A stretch of DNA of 64,000 nucleotides from Flectonema sp. DT1601 (lineage: Eukaryota > Euglenozoa > Diplonemea > Diplonemida > Diplonemidae): contig OZ025858.1 of NCBI GenBank assembly GCA_964019425.1, positions 434,001 through 498,000 on the forward strand. The letters run 5' to 3'. A program made the position numbers and the translations under genes. Shown in pieces: positions 21,845 to 34,708 of this stretch. Position 1 is the stretch's first letter. The number at the start of each line of letters is the position of its first letter. Under the pieces are notes generated by a model. That model was not told the DNA's origin and searched no databases. It worked only from the letters and a program-made list of their open reading frames with translations.

Positions 21845-22654
21845 GCACGGGAAGCGTTCTTGCCCCTCGGTTCGCCAGGTTTCCCCCGTCTCTCCCCTCA
21901 CGGCCCACCAAGACGAAGAAAAACCCACACGCCCATCTCCCCCCACACACACTCACTCACTCACACACTCACTCTCACCCACTCACTCAGTCTTCTTTCA
22001 GCAACAACACAAACCCCTCCCCCCTCCCCTCTTTCGAAGGATTTCTATTTTGTGAAGGAAAGAGTATCATCAAAAAAGAAAGGTTTTTGCGAGCTGATGC
22101 CCTCCGCAGTGTTGTCAGCAGCCCCGTGTTGTTGTTTGTTAAGGTTTTAAGGTTCAGGACCCGAACTTCCGCATCGCAAGTGGTAGCTGCTTGCCAATCG
22201 ACTGTTTGCCGCAACGTAGTGTCCTGGAATGGAATGGGAAAACGGAATCCCGAGAGAGATGGAGTTAGCGAATGGATCCTTTCGCGGACGCTGTGCTGAG
22301 TGAAGCCCTTCGAGTGTTTCACCCCGCCCGCGGTGGCCGTGGCCGTGATCGTGACCGTGACCGTGACCGTGACCACATGAGTGTGAAGCCGCTGCGTTTC
22401 TTCCCCTCGGAAAAAAAAAAAAAAAAAAAAAAAAAGAAAAAGAAAGTCTTTTCAGTTCGTTCGAAATCAGGTGCGGGGAACTCGTGCCGGCGTGGGGGTG
22501 GCCTGTGCGCCAACCCCTGCCCAGCATGCAAGTGGTTCCCGTTACGCGGAATGGGAGATTGGTGAGCTCTCCCGAACCCGGGTTCAAGTGAAGGTTGTCT
22601 TCTTTTGTTCACTTCCTTTCCCCCCCTCTTCTCAGGAAATACAAGTCATCAACA
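21845..22654 (+). other. eEF2 intergenic spacer (first of seven complete)
   Basis: From stop to next ATG: a pyrimidine-rich stretch with CACTCA repeats (about 21940-22000), a GC-rich unique part, a (GTGACC)4 minisatellite near 22350, a run of about 25 A near 22411, then GC-rich sequence and a leader. Near the end, GTGAGC at 22562 and a C/T tract ending CTCAG at 22635 could bound a 74-bp leader intron, or the CTCAG could be a spliced-leader acceptor 19 nt before the ATG. Equivalent spacers start at 25865, 29885 (three GTGACC), 33899, 37919, 41914 (three GTGACC) and 45928. A partial ninth starts at 49943 and is cut at about 50447. No RNA gene is recognised in it. Confidence 0.8.
22610..22635 (+). 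promoter_or_regulatory. Pyrimidine tract and splice acceptor in the eEF2 leader
   Basis: A C/T tract leads to CTCAG, leaving the 19-nt leader GAAATACAAGTCATCAACA before ATGG. Conserved before copies 2-8. In copy 1 the tract is replaced by other T-rich sequence ending CTTTCAG/CTCAG. It is a cis- or trans-splice site; which is unproven. Confidence 0.65.
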
Positions 22655-25600
22655 ATGGTGAACTTCACTGTCGATGAGGTTCGCGCAATCATGGACTTCC
22701 CGGACCAGATCCGTAACATGTCTGTGATTGCTCACGTCGATCACGGAAAGTCGACCCTTTCGGACTCTCTGGTGGCGGCTGCTGGTATTATCGCGATGGC
22801 GAAGGCCGGAGACGCGCGTCTGACTGACACCCGTGCCGACGAGCAGGAACGTTGCATCACCATCAAGTCGACCTCGATCTCGCTGTACTACAACGTGTCG
22901 AAGGAGCTCGTGAGCGACGAGGACTTGAAGAAGATCACCAAGGGAGACCGCAGAGACTTCTTGATCAACTTGATCGATTCCCCGGGACACGTTGACTTCA
23001 GCAGTGAAGTTACTGCTGCCCTTCGTGTGACTGATGGTGCGCTCGTTGTCGTCGACTGTGTCGAGGGAGTGTGCGTGCAGACTGAGACCGTGTTGAGACA
23101 GGCCCTTTCGGAGAGAATCAAGCCGGTGGTGATGGTTAACAAGGTCGACCGTGCGCTTTTGGAGCTTCAGTTGGACCCTGAGGAGGCGTACCAGAGTTTC
23201 TTCAGAACCATCCAGACTGTGAACGTCGTGATCGCGACCTACAACGACGAGCAGCTCGGTGACGTGCAGGTGTACCCTGAGGCCGGAACCGTCGGATTCG
23301 GATCAGGTCTCCACTCATGGGCGTTCACCCTGAACAAGTTCGCGAAGATGTACGCGGTGAAGTTCGGAGTTGACGAGGACAAGATGGTGAAGCGTCTCTG
23401 GGGAGACTCGTACTTCGACGCGAAGAGAAAGAAGTGGACGAGCGAGGCACCAGCCGGTGGACAGAGAGCGTTCTGCCAGTTCTGCATGGAGCCAATCAGA
23501 AACTTGTTCGACGCGGTGATGAACGACAAGAAGGACAAGATGGAGAAGATGATGAAGGCGCTCGGAATTGTGTTGAAGGGAGACGAGAAGGACTACACCC
23601 AGAAGAAATTGTTGAAGTGCATCATGCAGAAGTTCCTTCCAGCGTCTGAGGCGCTTCTTCAGATGATTGTGAGCAAGCTTCCATCCCCAAGAGTTGCGCA
23701 GAACTACAGAGCCGATCAGCTGTACATGGGAGTGACTGAGCAGGAGGACGGAACTATGGTCCCTAACAACGACAGATACTACCAGGGACTGAAGAACTGC
23801 GACCCTAAGGGTCCGCTTCTCATGTACGTGTCGAAGATGGTTCCAGCGGCTGACAAGGGAAGATTCATCGCCTTCGGACGTGTCTTCTCTGGAAAGATCA
23901 AGGCCGGTCAGAAGTGCAGAATCATGGGACCTAACCACGAGTTCGGAACCAAGAAGGACATGTCGATCAAGAACATCCAGCGTACCGTCCTCATGATGGG
24001 ACGTTACCAGGAGGCTGTTGAGGACTTGCCATGTGGTAACGTTGTTGGTCTTGTTGGTATGTGTTTTGTTTTGTTTTGTTTTGTTTTGTTTTGTTTTATT
24101 TTGTTTTATTTTATTCTATTTTGTTTTGTTTTGTTGTGTTGTTTGTGTTTCTTCGGCTCTGTGGTTGTGTTGAGTCGATCTCCCGCATCTCGTTTTGGTT
24201 TTGCTTCTCCTACATTTCCTACCCTTGCTTTTGAGATGGGGTTTCTCCCGTTCTCTTGTGTGTTGTCTTGCCTTTGCCTTGCTTTGCCTTGCCTTGTTTT
24301 GAGAAGAGAAGAGAAGAGAAGACAAGACAAGACAAGACAAGAGAAGACAAGACAAGACAAAAGAAGACAAGACAGGACAAGGCAACAGCAAATCAAGATA
24401 AGAACGAGAATGAAAATGAAAATGAAAATGAAAACGAAAACGTAAATCAACAACAACACAGGTGTTGACAACTTCATTGTGAAGACCGCCACTTTGACCG
24501 ATGATGGAAACGCCGACTGCTACCCACTCCGTGACATGAAGTACAGTGTGTCACCTGTTGTCCGTGTCGCCGTCGAGTGCGCGTCACCAGCTGACTTGCC
24601 AAAGTTGGTTGAGGGATTGAAGCGTCTTTCCAAGTATGTTCCGTTCTTTCTCACCACGGTCGCAACCACACAGGATGTAGTTTGGTTTAGTTTAACTTGA
24701 GTTGACTTAACTTAACTTAACTTAACTTAACTTTACTTAATTTAATTTAATTTAATTTGGTGTGCATATAGCGTAGCGCAACGTTGGAATCGTTTCTTCT
24801 TTTTTTTTGCATTCGATTGTTCAAAAGCAAAGCCAAGTCAACAAATAAAATGACACAAAAACAGGTCCGACCCTCTCGTCCAGTGCTCGATCGAGGAATC
24901 AGGAGAGCACATCATCGCCGGAGCTGGAGAGCTTCACTTGGAAATCTGCTTGAAGGATTTGCAAGAGGACTTCATGGCTGGAGCGAAGTTGAAGATCTCC
25001 GAGCCAGTTGTGTCGTTCCGTGAGACCATCACCGAAGAGTCATCGATGCAGTGCCTGTCGAAGTCTCCAAACAAGCACAACAGATTGTTCTGCAGAGGAG
25101 CACCAATGGGAGATGAGCTTTGCAACCACATCGACGAGCAGGACAAGGGAGTGCACGCTGATGCCGAAGCAAAGACCAGAGCCCGTACCCTCGCGGACGA
25201 GTTCGACTGGGACGTGATGGAGGCGCGTAAGATCTGGTGCTTCGGACCGGACGGTGCGGGACCAAACGTTGTCGTTGACGTGACCAAGGGTGTGCAGAAC
25301 ATGAACGAGCTGAAGGACTCGTTCGTGGCGGCATGGAACTGGGCGACGAAGGAGGGAGTGATGTGCGAGGAGGCGATGAGAGGAGTGAGAATCAACGTCG
25401 AGGATGTGACGATGCACGCTGACGCTATCCACAGAGGTGGAGGTCAGATCATCCCAACCGCGCGTCGTGTGTACTACGCGTGCTGCCTGAAGGCGAAGCC
25501 GATGCTCATGGAGCCTGTGTTCTTGGTTGACATCCAGACCGTTGAGCACGCGATGGGTGGAATCTACGGTGTGTTGAACAAGCGTCGTGGTATCATGTTG

Positions 25601-25864
25601 GGAGAGGAGAACAGACCAGGAACGCCAATCTACAACGTCCGTGCGTACCTTCCTGTCAACGAGTCCTTCGGATTCACCGCCGACCTGAGATCCAACACTG
25701 GTGGACAGGCGTTCCCTCAATGCGTATTTGACCACTGGCAGTTGTTCCCTGGTGATCCAATGGCTGAGGGAACCACCGCGTTCGAGCAGGTGAAGAAGAC
25801 CCGTGTCAGAAAGGGATTGAAGCCAGAGGTCTCTGCATTCGAAAACTTCTACGACAAGTTGTAA
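22655..25864 (+). CDS. EEF2: Elongation factor 2, array copy 2
   Basis: Exons 22655-24056, 24462-24633 and 24865-25864; introns 405 and 231 bp. The 857-aa product is identical to copy 1, and I see no base difference in exons or introns. This is the first copy preceded by a full array spacer, so its leader carries the ACAAGTC form shared by copies 2-8. Confidence 0.97.
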
Positions 25865-26674
25865 GCACGGGAAGCGTTCTTGCCCCTCGGTTCGCCAGGT
25901 TTCCCCCGTCTCTCCCCTCACGGCCCACCAAGACGAAGAAAAACCCACACGCCCATCTCCCCCCACACACACTCACTCACTCACACACTCACTCTCACCC
26001 ACTCACTCAGTCTTCTTTCAGCAACAACACAAACCCCTCCCCCCTCCCCTCTTTCGAAGGATTTCTATTTTGTGAAGGAAAGAGTATCATCAAAAAAGAA
26101 AGGTTTTTGCGAGCTGATGCCCTCCGCAGTGTTGTCAGCAGCCCCGTGTTGTTGTTTGTTAAGGTTTTAAGGTTCAGGACCCGAACTTCCGCATCGCAAG
26201 TGGTAGCTGCTTGCCAATCGACTGTTTGCCGCAACGTAGTGTCCTGGAATGGAATGGGAAAACGGAATCCCGAGAGAGATGGAGTTAGCGAATGGATCCT
26301 TTCGCGGACGCTGTGCTGAGTGAAGCCCTTCGAGTGTTTCACCCCGCCCGCGGTGGCCGTGGCCGTGATCGTGACCGTGACCGTGACCGTGACCACATGA
26401 GTGTGAAGCCGCTGCGTTTCTTCCCCTCGGAAAAAAAAAAAAAAAAAAAAAAAAAGAAAAAGAAAGTCTTTTCAGTTCGTTCGAAATCAGGTGCGGGGAA
26501 CTCGTGCCGGCGTGGGGGTGGCCTGTGCGCCAACCCCTGCCCAGCATGCAAGTGGTTCCCGTTACGCGGAATGGGAGATTGGTGAGCTCTCCCGAACCCG
26601 GGTTCAAGTGAAGGTTGTCTTCTTTTGTTCACTTCCTTTCCCCCCCTCTTCTCAGGAAATACAAGTCATCAACA

Positions 26675-29600
26675 ATGGTGAACTTCACTGTCGATGAGGT
26701 TCGCGCAATCATGGACTTCCCGGACCAGATCCGTAACATGTCTGTGATTGCTCACGTCGATCACGGAAAGTCGACCCTTTCGGACTCTCTGGTGGCGGCT
26801 GCTGGTATTATCGCGATGGCGAAGGCCGGAGACGCGCGTCTGACTGACACCCGTGCCGACGAGCAGGAACGTTGCATCACCATCAAGTCGACCTCGATCT
26901 CGCTGTACTACAACGTGTCGAAGGAGCTCGTGAGCGACGAGGACTTGAAGAAGATCACCAAGGGAGACCGCAGAGACTTCTTGATCAACTTGATCGATTC
27001 CCCGGGACACGTTGACTTCAGCAGTGAAGTTACTGCTGCCCTTCGTGTGACTGATGGTGCGCTCGTTGTCGTCGACTGTGTCGAGGGAGTGTGCGTGCAG
27101 ACTGAGACCGTGTTGAGACAGGCCCTTTCGGAGAGAATCAAGCCGGTGGTGATGGTTAACAAGGTCGACCGTGCGCTTTTGGAGCTTCAGTTGGACCCTG
27201 AGGAGGCGTACCAGAGTTTCTTCAGAACCATCCAGACTGTGAACGTCGTGATCGCGACCTACAACGACGAGCAGCTCGGTGACGTGCAGGTGTACCCTGA
27301 GGCCGGAACCGTCGGATTCGGATCAGGTCTCCACTCATGGGCGTTCACCCTGAACAAGTTCGCGAAGATGTACGCGGTGAAGTTCGGAGTTGACGAGGAC
27401 AAGATGGTGAAGCGTCTCTGGGGAGACTCGTACTTCGACGCGAAGAGAAAGAAGTGGACGAGCGAGGCACCAGCCGGTGGACAGAGAGCGTTCTGCCAGT
27501 TCTGCATGGAGCCAATCAGAAACTTGTTCGACGCGGTGATGAACGACAAGAAGGACAAGATGGAGAAGATGATGAAGGCGCTCGGAATTGTGTTGAAGGG
27601 AGACGAGAAGGACTACACCCAGAAGAAATTGTTGAAGTGCATCATGCAGAAGTTCCTTCCAGCGTCTGAGGCGCTTCTTCAGATGATTGTGAGCAAGCTT
27701 CCATCCCCAAGAGTTGCGCAGAACTACAGAGCCGATCAGCTGTACATGGGAGTGACTGAGCAGGAGGACGGAACTATGGTCCCTAACAACGACAGATACT
27801 ACCAGGGACTGAAGAACTGCGACCCTAAGGGTCCGCTTCTCATGTACGTGTCGAAGATGGTTCCAGCGGCTGACAAGGGAAGATTCATCGCCTTCGGACG
27901 TGTCTTCTCTGGAAAGATCAAGGCCGGTCAGAAGTGCAGAATCATGGGACCTAACCACGAGTTCGGAACCAAGAAGGACATGTCGATCAAGAACATCCAG
28001 CGTACCGTCCTCATGATGGGACGTTACCAGGAGGCTGTTGAGGACTTGCCATGTGGTAACGTTGTTGGTCTTGTTGGTATGTGTTTTGTTTTGTTTTGTT
28101 TTGTTTTGTTTTGTTTTATTTTGTTTTATTTTATTCTATTTTGTTTTGTTTTGTTGTGTTGTTTGTGTTTCTTCGGCTCTGTGGTTGTGTTGAGTCGATC
28201 TCCCGCATCTCGTTTTGGTTTTGCTTCTCCTACATTTCCTACCCTTGCTTTTGAGATGGGGTTTCTCCCGTTCTCTTGTGTGTTGTCTTGCCTTTGCCTT
28301 GCTTTGCCTTGCCTTGTTTTGAGAAGAGAAGAGAAGAGAAGACAAGACAAGACAAGACAAGAGAAGACAAGACAAGACAAAAGAAGACAAGACAGGACAA
28401 GGCAACAGCAAATCAAGATAAGAACGAGAATGAAAATGAAAATGAAAATGAAAACGAAAACGTAAATCAACAACAACACAGGTGTTGACAACTTCATTGT
28501 GAAGACCGCCACTTTGACCGATGATGGAAACGCCGACTGCTACCCACTCCGTGACATGAAGTACAGTGTGTCACCTGTTGTCCGTGTCGCCGTCGAGTGC
28601 GCGTCACCAGCTGACTTGCCAAAGTTGGTTGAGGGATTGAAGCGTCTTTCCAAGTATGTTCCGTTCTTTCTCACCACGGTCGCAACCACACAGGATGTAG
28701 TTTGGTTTAGTTTAACTTGAGTTGACTTAACTTAACTTAACTTAACTTAACTTTACTTAATTTAATTTAATTTAATTTGGTGTGCATATAGCGTAGCGCA
28801 ACGTTGGAATCGTTTCTTCTTTTTTTTTGCATTCGATTGTTCAAAAGCAAAGCCAAGTCAACAAATAAAATGACACAAAAACAGGTCCGACCCTCTCGTC
28901 CAGTGCTCGATCGAGGAATCAGGAGAGCACATCATCGCCGGAGCTGGAGAGCTTCACTTGGAAATCTGCTTGAAGGATTTGCAAGAGGACTTCATGGCTG
29001 GAGCGAAGTTGAAGATCTCCGAGCCAGTTGTGTCGTTCCGTGAGACCATCACCGAAGAGTCATCGATGCAGTGCCTGTCGAAGTCTCCAAACAAGCACAA
29101 CAGATTGTTCTGCAGAGGAGCACCAATGGGAGATGAGCTTTGCAACCACATCGACGAGCAGGACAAGGGAGTGCACGCTGATGCCGAAGCAAAGACCAGA
29201 GCCCGTACCCTCGCGGACGAGTTCGACTGGGACGTGATGGAGGCGCGTAAGATCTGGTGCTTCGGACCGGACGGTGCGGGACCAAACGTTGTCGTTGACG
29301 TGACCAAGGGTGTGCAGAACATGAACGAGCTGAAGGACTCGTTCGTGGCGGCATGGAACTGGGCGACGAAGGAGGGAGTGATGTGCGAGGAGGCGATGAG
29401 AGGAGTGAGAATCAACGTCGAGGATGTGACGATGCACGCTGACGCTATCCACAGAGGTGGAGGTCAGATCATCCCAACCGCGCGTCGTGTGTACTACGCG
29501 TGCTGCCTGAAGGCGAAGCCGATGCTCATGGAGCCTGTGTTCTTGGTTGACATCCAGACCGTTGAGCACGCGATGGGTGGAATCTACGGTGTGTTGAACA

Positions 29601-29884
29601 AGCGTCGTGGTATCATGTTGGGAGAGGAGAACAGACCAGGAACGCCAATCTACAACGTCCGTGCGTACCTTCCTGTCAACGAGTCCTTCGGATTCACCGC
29701 CGACCTGAGATCCAACACTGGTGGACAGGCGTTCCCTCAATGCGTATTTGACCACTGGCAGTTGTTCCCTGGTGATCCAATGGCTGAGGGAACCACCGCG
29801 TTCGAGCAGGTGAAGAAGACCCGTGTCAGAAAGGGATTGAAGCCAGAGGTCTCTGCATTCGAAAACTTCTACGACAAGTTGTAA
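26675..29884 (+). CDS. EEF2: Elongation factor 2, array copy 3
   Basis: Exons 26675-28076, 28482-28653 and 28885-29884, encoding the same 857-aa protein. The spacer after this copy has lost one GTGACC unit, which is why copy 4 starts 4014 rather than 4020 bp later. Confidence 0.97.
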
Positions 29885-30688
29885 GCACGGGAAGCGTTCT
29901 TGCCCCTCGGTTCGCCAGGTTTCCCCCGTCTCTCCCCTCACGGCCCACCAAGACGAAGAAAAACCCACACGCCCATCTCCCCCCACACACACTCACTCAC
30001 TCACACACTCACTCTCACCCACTCACTCAGTCTTCTTTCAGCAACAACACAAACCCCTCCCCCCTCCCCTCTTTCGAAGGATTTCTATTTTGTGAAGGAA
30101 AGAGTATCATCAAAAAAGAAAGGTTTTTGCGAGCTGATGCCCTCCGCAGTGTTGTCAGCAGCCCCGTGTTGTTGTTTGTTAAGGTTTTAAGGTTCAGGAC
30201 CCGAACTTCCGCATCGCAAGTGGTAGCTGCTTGCCAATCGACTGTTTGCCGCAACGTAGTGTCCTGGAATGGAATGGGAAAACGGAATCCCGAGAGAGAT
30301 GGAGTTAGCGAATGGATCCTTTCGCGGACGCTGTGCTGAGTGAAGCCCTTCGAGTGTTTCACCCCGCCCGCGGTGGCCGTGGCCGTGATCGTGACCGTGA
30401 CCGTGACCACATGAGTGTGAAGCCGCTGCGTTTCTTCCCCTCGGAAAAAAAAAAAAAAAAAAAAAAAAAGAAAAAGAAAGTCTTTTCAGTTCGTTCGAAA
30501 TCAGGTGCGGGGAACTCGTGCCGGCGTGGGGGTGGCCTGTGCGCCAACCCCTGCCCAGCATGCAAGTGGTTCCCGTTACGCGGAATGGGAGATTGGTGAG
30601 CTCTCCCGAACCCGGGTTCAAGTGAAGGTTGTCTTCTTTTGTTCACTTCCTTTCCCCCCCTCTTCTCAGGAAATACAAGTCATCAACA

Positions 30689-33600
30689 ATGGTGAACTTC
30701 ACTGTCGATGAGGTTCGCGCAATCATGGACTTCCCGGACCAGATCCGTAACATGTCTGTGATTGCTCACGTCGATCACGGAAAGTCGACCCTTTCGGACT
30801 CTCTGGTGGCGGCTGCTGGTATTATCGCGATGGCGAAGGCCGGAGACGCGCGTCTGACTGACACCCGTGCCGACGAGCAGGAACGTTGCATCACCATCAA
30901 GTCGACCTCGATCTCGCTGTACTACAACGTGTCGAAGGAGCTCGTGAGCGACGAGGACTTGAAGAAGATCACCAAGGGAGACCGCAGAGACTTCTTGATC
31001 AACTTGATCGATTCCCCGGGACACGTTGACTTCAGCAGTGAAGTTACTGCTGCCCTTCGTGTGACTGATGGTGCGCTCGTTGTCGTCGACTGTGTCGAGG
31101 GAGTGTGCGTGCAGACTGAGACCGTGTTGAGACAGGCCCTTTCGGAGAGAATCAAGCCGGTGGTGATGGTTAACAAGGTCGACCGTGCGCTTTTGGAGCT
31201 TCAGTTGGACCCTGAGGAGGCGTACCAGAGTTTCTTCAGAACCATCCAGACTGTGAACGTCGTGATCGCGACCTACAACGACGAGCAGCTCGGTGACGTG
31301 CAGGTGTACCCTGAGGCCGGAACCGTCGGATTCGGATCAGGTCTCCACTCATGGGCGTTCACCCTGAACAAGTTCGCGAAGATGTACGCGGTGAAGTTCG
31401 GAGTTGACGAGGACAAGATGGTGAAGCGTCTCTGGGGAGACTCGTACTTCGACGCGAAGAGAAAGAAGTGGACGAGCGAGGCACCAGCCGGTGGACAGAG
31501 AGCGTTCTGCCAGTTCTGCATGGAGCCAATCAGAAACTTGTTCGACGCGGTGATGAACGACAAGAAGGACAAGATGGAGAAGATGATGAAGGCGCTCGGA
31601 ATTGTGTTGAAGGGAGACGAGAAGGACTACACCCAGAAGAAATTGTTGAAGTGCATCATGCAGAAGTTCCTTCCAGCGTCTGAGGCGCTTCTTCAGATGA
31701 TTGTGAGCAAGCTTCCATCCCCAAGAGTTGCGCAGAACTACAGAGCCGATCAGCTGTACATGGGAGTGACTGAGCAGGAGGACGGAACTATGGTCCCTAA
31801 CAACGACAGATACTACCAGGGACTGAAGAACTGCGACCCTAAGGGTCCGCTTCTCATGTACGTGTCGAAGATGGTTCCAGCGGCTGACAAGGGAAGATTC
31901 ATCGCCTTCGGACGTGTCTTCTCTGGAAAGATCAAGGCCGGTCAGAAGTGCAGAATCATGGGACCTAACCACGAGTTCGGAACCAAGAAGGACATGTCGA
32001 TCAAGAACATCCAGCGTACCGTCCTCATGATGGGACGTTACCAGGAGGCTGTTGAGGACTTGCCATGTGGTAACGTTGTTGGTCTTGTTGGTATGTGTTT
32101 TGTTTTGTTTTGTTTTGTTTTGTTTTGTTTTATTTTGTTTTATTTTATTCTATTTTGTTTTGTTTTGTTGTGTTGTTTGTGTTTCTTCGGCTCTGTGGTT
32201 GTGTTGAGTCGATCTCCCGCATCTCGTTTTGGTTTTGCTTCTCCTACATTTCCTACCCTTGCTTTTGAGATGGGGTTTCTCCCGTTCTCTTGTGTGTTGT
32301 CTTGCCTTTGCCTTGCTTTGCCTTGCCTTGTTTTGAGAAGAGAAGAGAAGAGAAGACAAGACAAGACAAGACAAGAGAAGACAAGACAAGACAAAAGAAG
32401 ACAAGACAGGACAAGGCAACAGCAAATCAAGATAAGAACGAGAATGAAAATGAAAATGAAAATGAAAACGAAAACGTAAATCAACAACAACACAGGTGTT
32501 GACAACTTCATTGTGAAGACCGCCACTTTGACCGATGATGGAAACGCCGACTGCTACCCACTCCGTGACATGAAGTACAGTGTGTCACCTGTTGTCCGTG
32601 TCGCCGTCGAGTGCGCGTCACCAGCTGACTTGCCAAAGTTGGTTGAGGGATTGAAGCGTCTTTCCAAGTATGTTCCGTTCTTTCTCACCACGGTCGCAAC
32701 CACACAGGATGTAGTTTGGTTTAGTTTAACTTGAGTTGACTTAACTTAACTTAACTTAACTTAACTTTACTTAATTTAATTTAATTTAATTTGGTGTGCA
32801 TATAGCGTAGCGCAACGTTGGAATCGTTTCTTCTTTTTTTTTGCATTCGATTGTTCAAAAGCAAAGCCAAGTCAACAAATAAAATGACACAAAAACAGGT
32901 CCGACCCTCTCGTCCAGTGCTCGATCGAGGAATCAGGAGAGCACATCATCGCCGGAGCTGGAGAGCTTCACTTGGAAATCTGCTTGAAGGATTTGCAAGA
33001 GGACTTCATGGCTGGAGCGAAGTTGAAGATCTCCGAGCCAGTTGTGTCGTTCCGTGAGACCATCACCGAAGAGTCATCGATGCAGTGCCTGTCGAAGTCT
33101 CCAAACAAGCACAACAGATTGTTCTGCAGAGGAGCACCAATGGGAGATGAGCTTTGCAACCACATCGACGAGCAGGACAAGGGAGTGCACGCTGATGCCG
33201 AAGCAAAGACCAGAGCCCGTACCCTCGCGGACGAGTTCGACTGGGACGTGATGGAGGCGCGTAAGATCTGGTGCTTCGGACCGGACGGTGCGGGACCAAA
33301 CGTTGTCGTTGACGTGACCAAGGGTGTGCAGAACATGAACGAGCTGAAGGACTCGTTCGTGGCGGCATGGAACTGGGCGACGAAGGAGGGAGTGATGTGC
33401 GAGGAGGCGATGAGAGGAGTGAGAATCAACGTCGAGGATGTGACGATGCACGCTGACGCTATCCACAGAGGTGGAGGTCAGATCATCCCAACCGCGCGTC
33501 GTGTGTACTACGCGTGCTGCCTGAAGGCGAAGCCGATGCTCATGGAGCCTGTGTTCTTGGTTGACATCCAGACCGTTGAGCACGCGATGGGTGGAATCTA

Positions 33601-33898
33601 CGGTGTGTTGAACAAGCGTCGTGGTATCATGTTGGGAGAGGAGAACAGACCAGGAACGCCAATCTACAACGTCCGTGCGTACCTTCCTGTCAACGAGTCC
33701 TTCGGATTCACCGCCGACCTGAGATCCAACACTGGTGGACAGGCGTTCCCTCAATGCGTATTTGACCACTGGCAGTTGTTCCCTGGTGATCCAATGGCTG
33801 AGGGAACCACCGCGTTCGAGCAGGTGAAGAAGACCCGTGTCAGAAAGGGATTGAAGCCAGAGGTCTCTGCATTCGAAAACTTCTACGACAAGTTGTAA
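30689..33898 (+). CDS. EEF2: Elongation factor 2, array copy 4
   Basis: Exons 30689-32090, 32496-32667 and 32899-33898. Identical protein; intron lengths as in copy 1. It lies downstream of one of the two spacers with only three GTGACC units; the spacer after it has four. Confidence 0.97.
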
Positions 33899-34708
33899 GC
33901 ACGGGAAGCGTTCTTGCCCCTCGGTTCGCCAGGTTTCCCCCGTCTCTCCCCTCACGGCCCACCAAGACGAAGAAAAACCCACACGCCCATCTCCCCCCAC
34001 ACACACTCACTCACTCACACACTCACTCTCACCCACTCACTCAGTCTTCTTTCAGCAACAACACAAACCCCTCCCCCCTCCCCTCTTTCGAAGGATTTCT
34101 ATTTTGTGAAGGAAAGAGTATCATCAAAAAAGAAAGGTTTTTGCGAGCTGATGCCCTCCGCAGTGTTGTCAGCAGCCCCGTGTTGTTGTTTGTTAAGGTT
34201 TTAAGGTTCAGGACCCGAACTTCCGCATCGCAAGTGGTAGCTGCTTGCCAATCGACTGTTTGCCGCAACGTAGTGTCCTGGAATGGAATGGGAAAACGGA
34301 ATCCCGAGAGAGATGGAGTTAGCGAATGGATCCTTTCGCGGACGCTGTGCTGAGTGAAGCCCTTCGAGTGTTTCACCCCGCCCGCGGTGGCCGTGGCCGT
34401 GATCGTGACCGTGACCGTGACCGTGACCACATGAGTGTGAAGCCGCTGCGTTTCTTCCCCTCGGAAAAAAAAAAAAAAAAAAAAAAAAAGAAAAAGAAAG
34501 TCTTTTCAGTTCGTTCGAAATCAGGTGCGGGGAACTCGTGCCGGCGTGGGGGTGGCCTGTGCGCCAACCCCTGCCCAGCATGCAAGTGGTTCCCGTTACG
34601 CGGAATGGGAGATTGGTGAGCTCTCCCGAACCCGGGTTCAAGTGAAGGTTGTCTTCTTTTGTTCACTTCCTTTCCCCCCCTCTTCTCAGGAAATACAAGT
34701 CATCAACA

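Noticed and set aside
21020-21952. 310-aa - strand frame opposite eEF2 exon 3, and its seven repeats
   Set aside because: It is a shadow of the biased GC-rich eEF2 codons, with no domain, no introns of its own and no acceptor context.
22349-22375. CRISPR-like or tandem gene-like repeat (GTGACC)n
   Set aside because: It is a simple hexanucleotide repeat of three or four units in a spacer, with no spacers between repeats.
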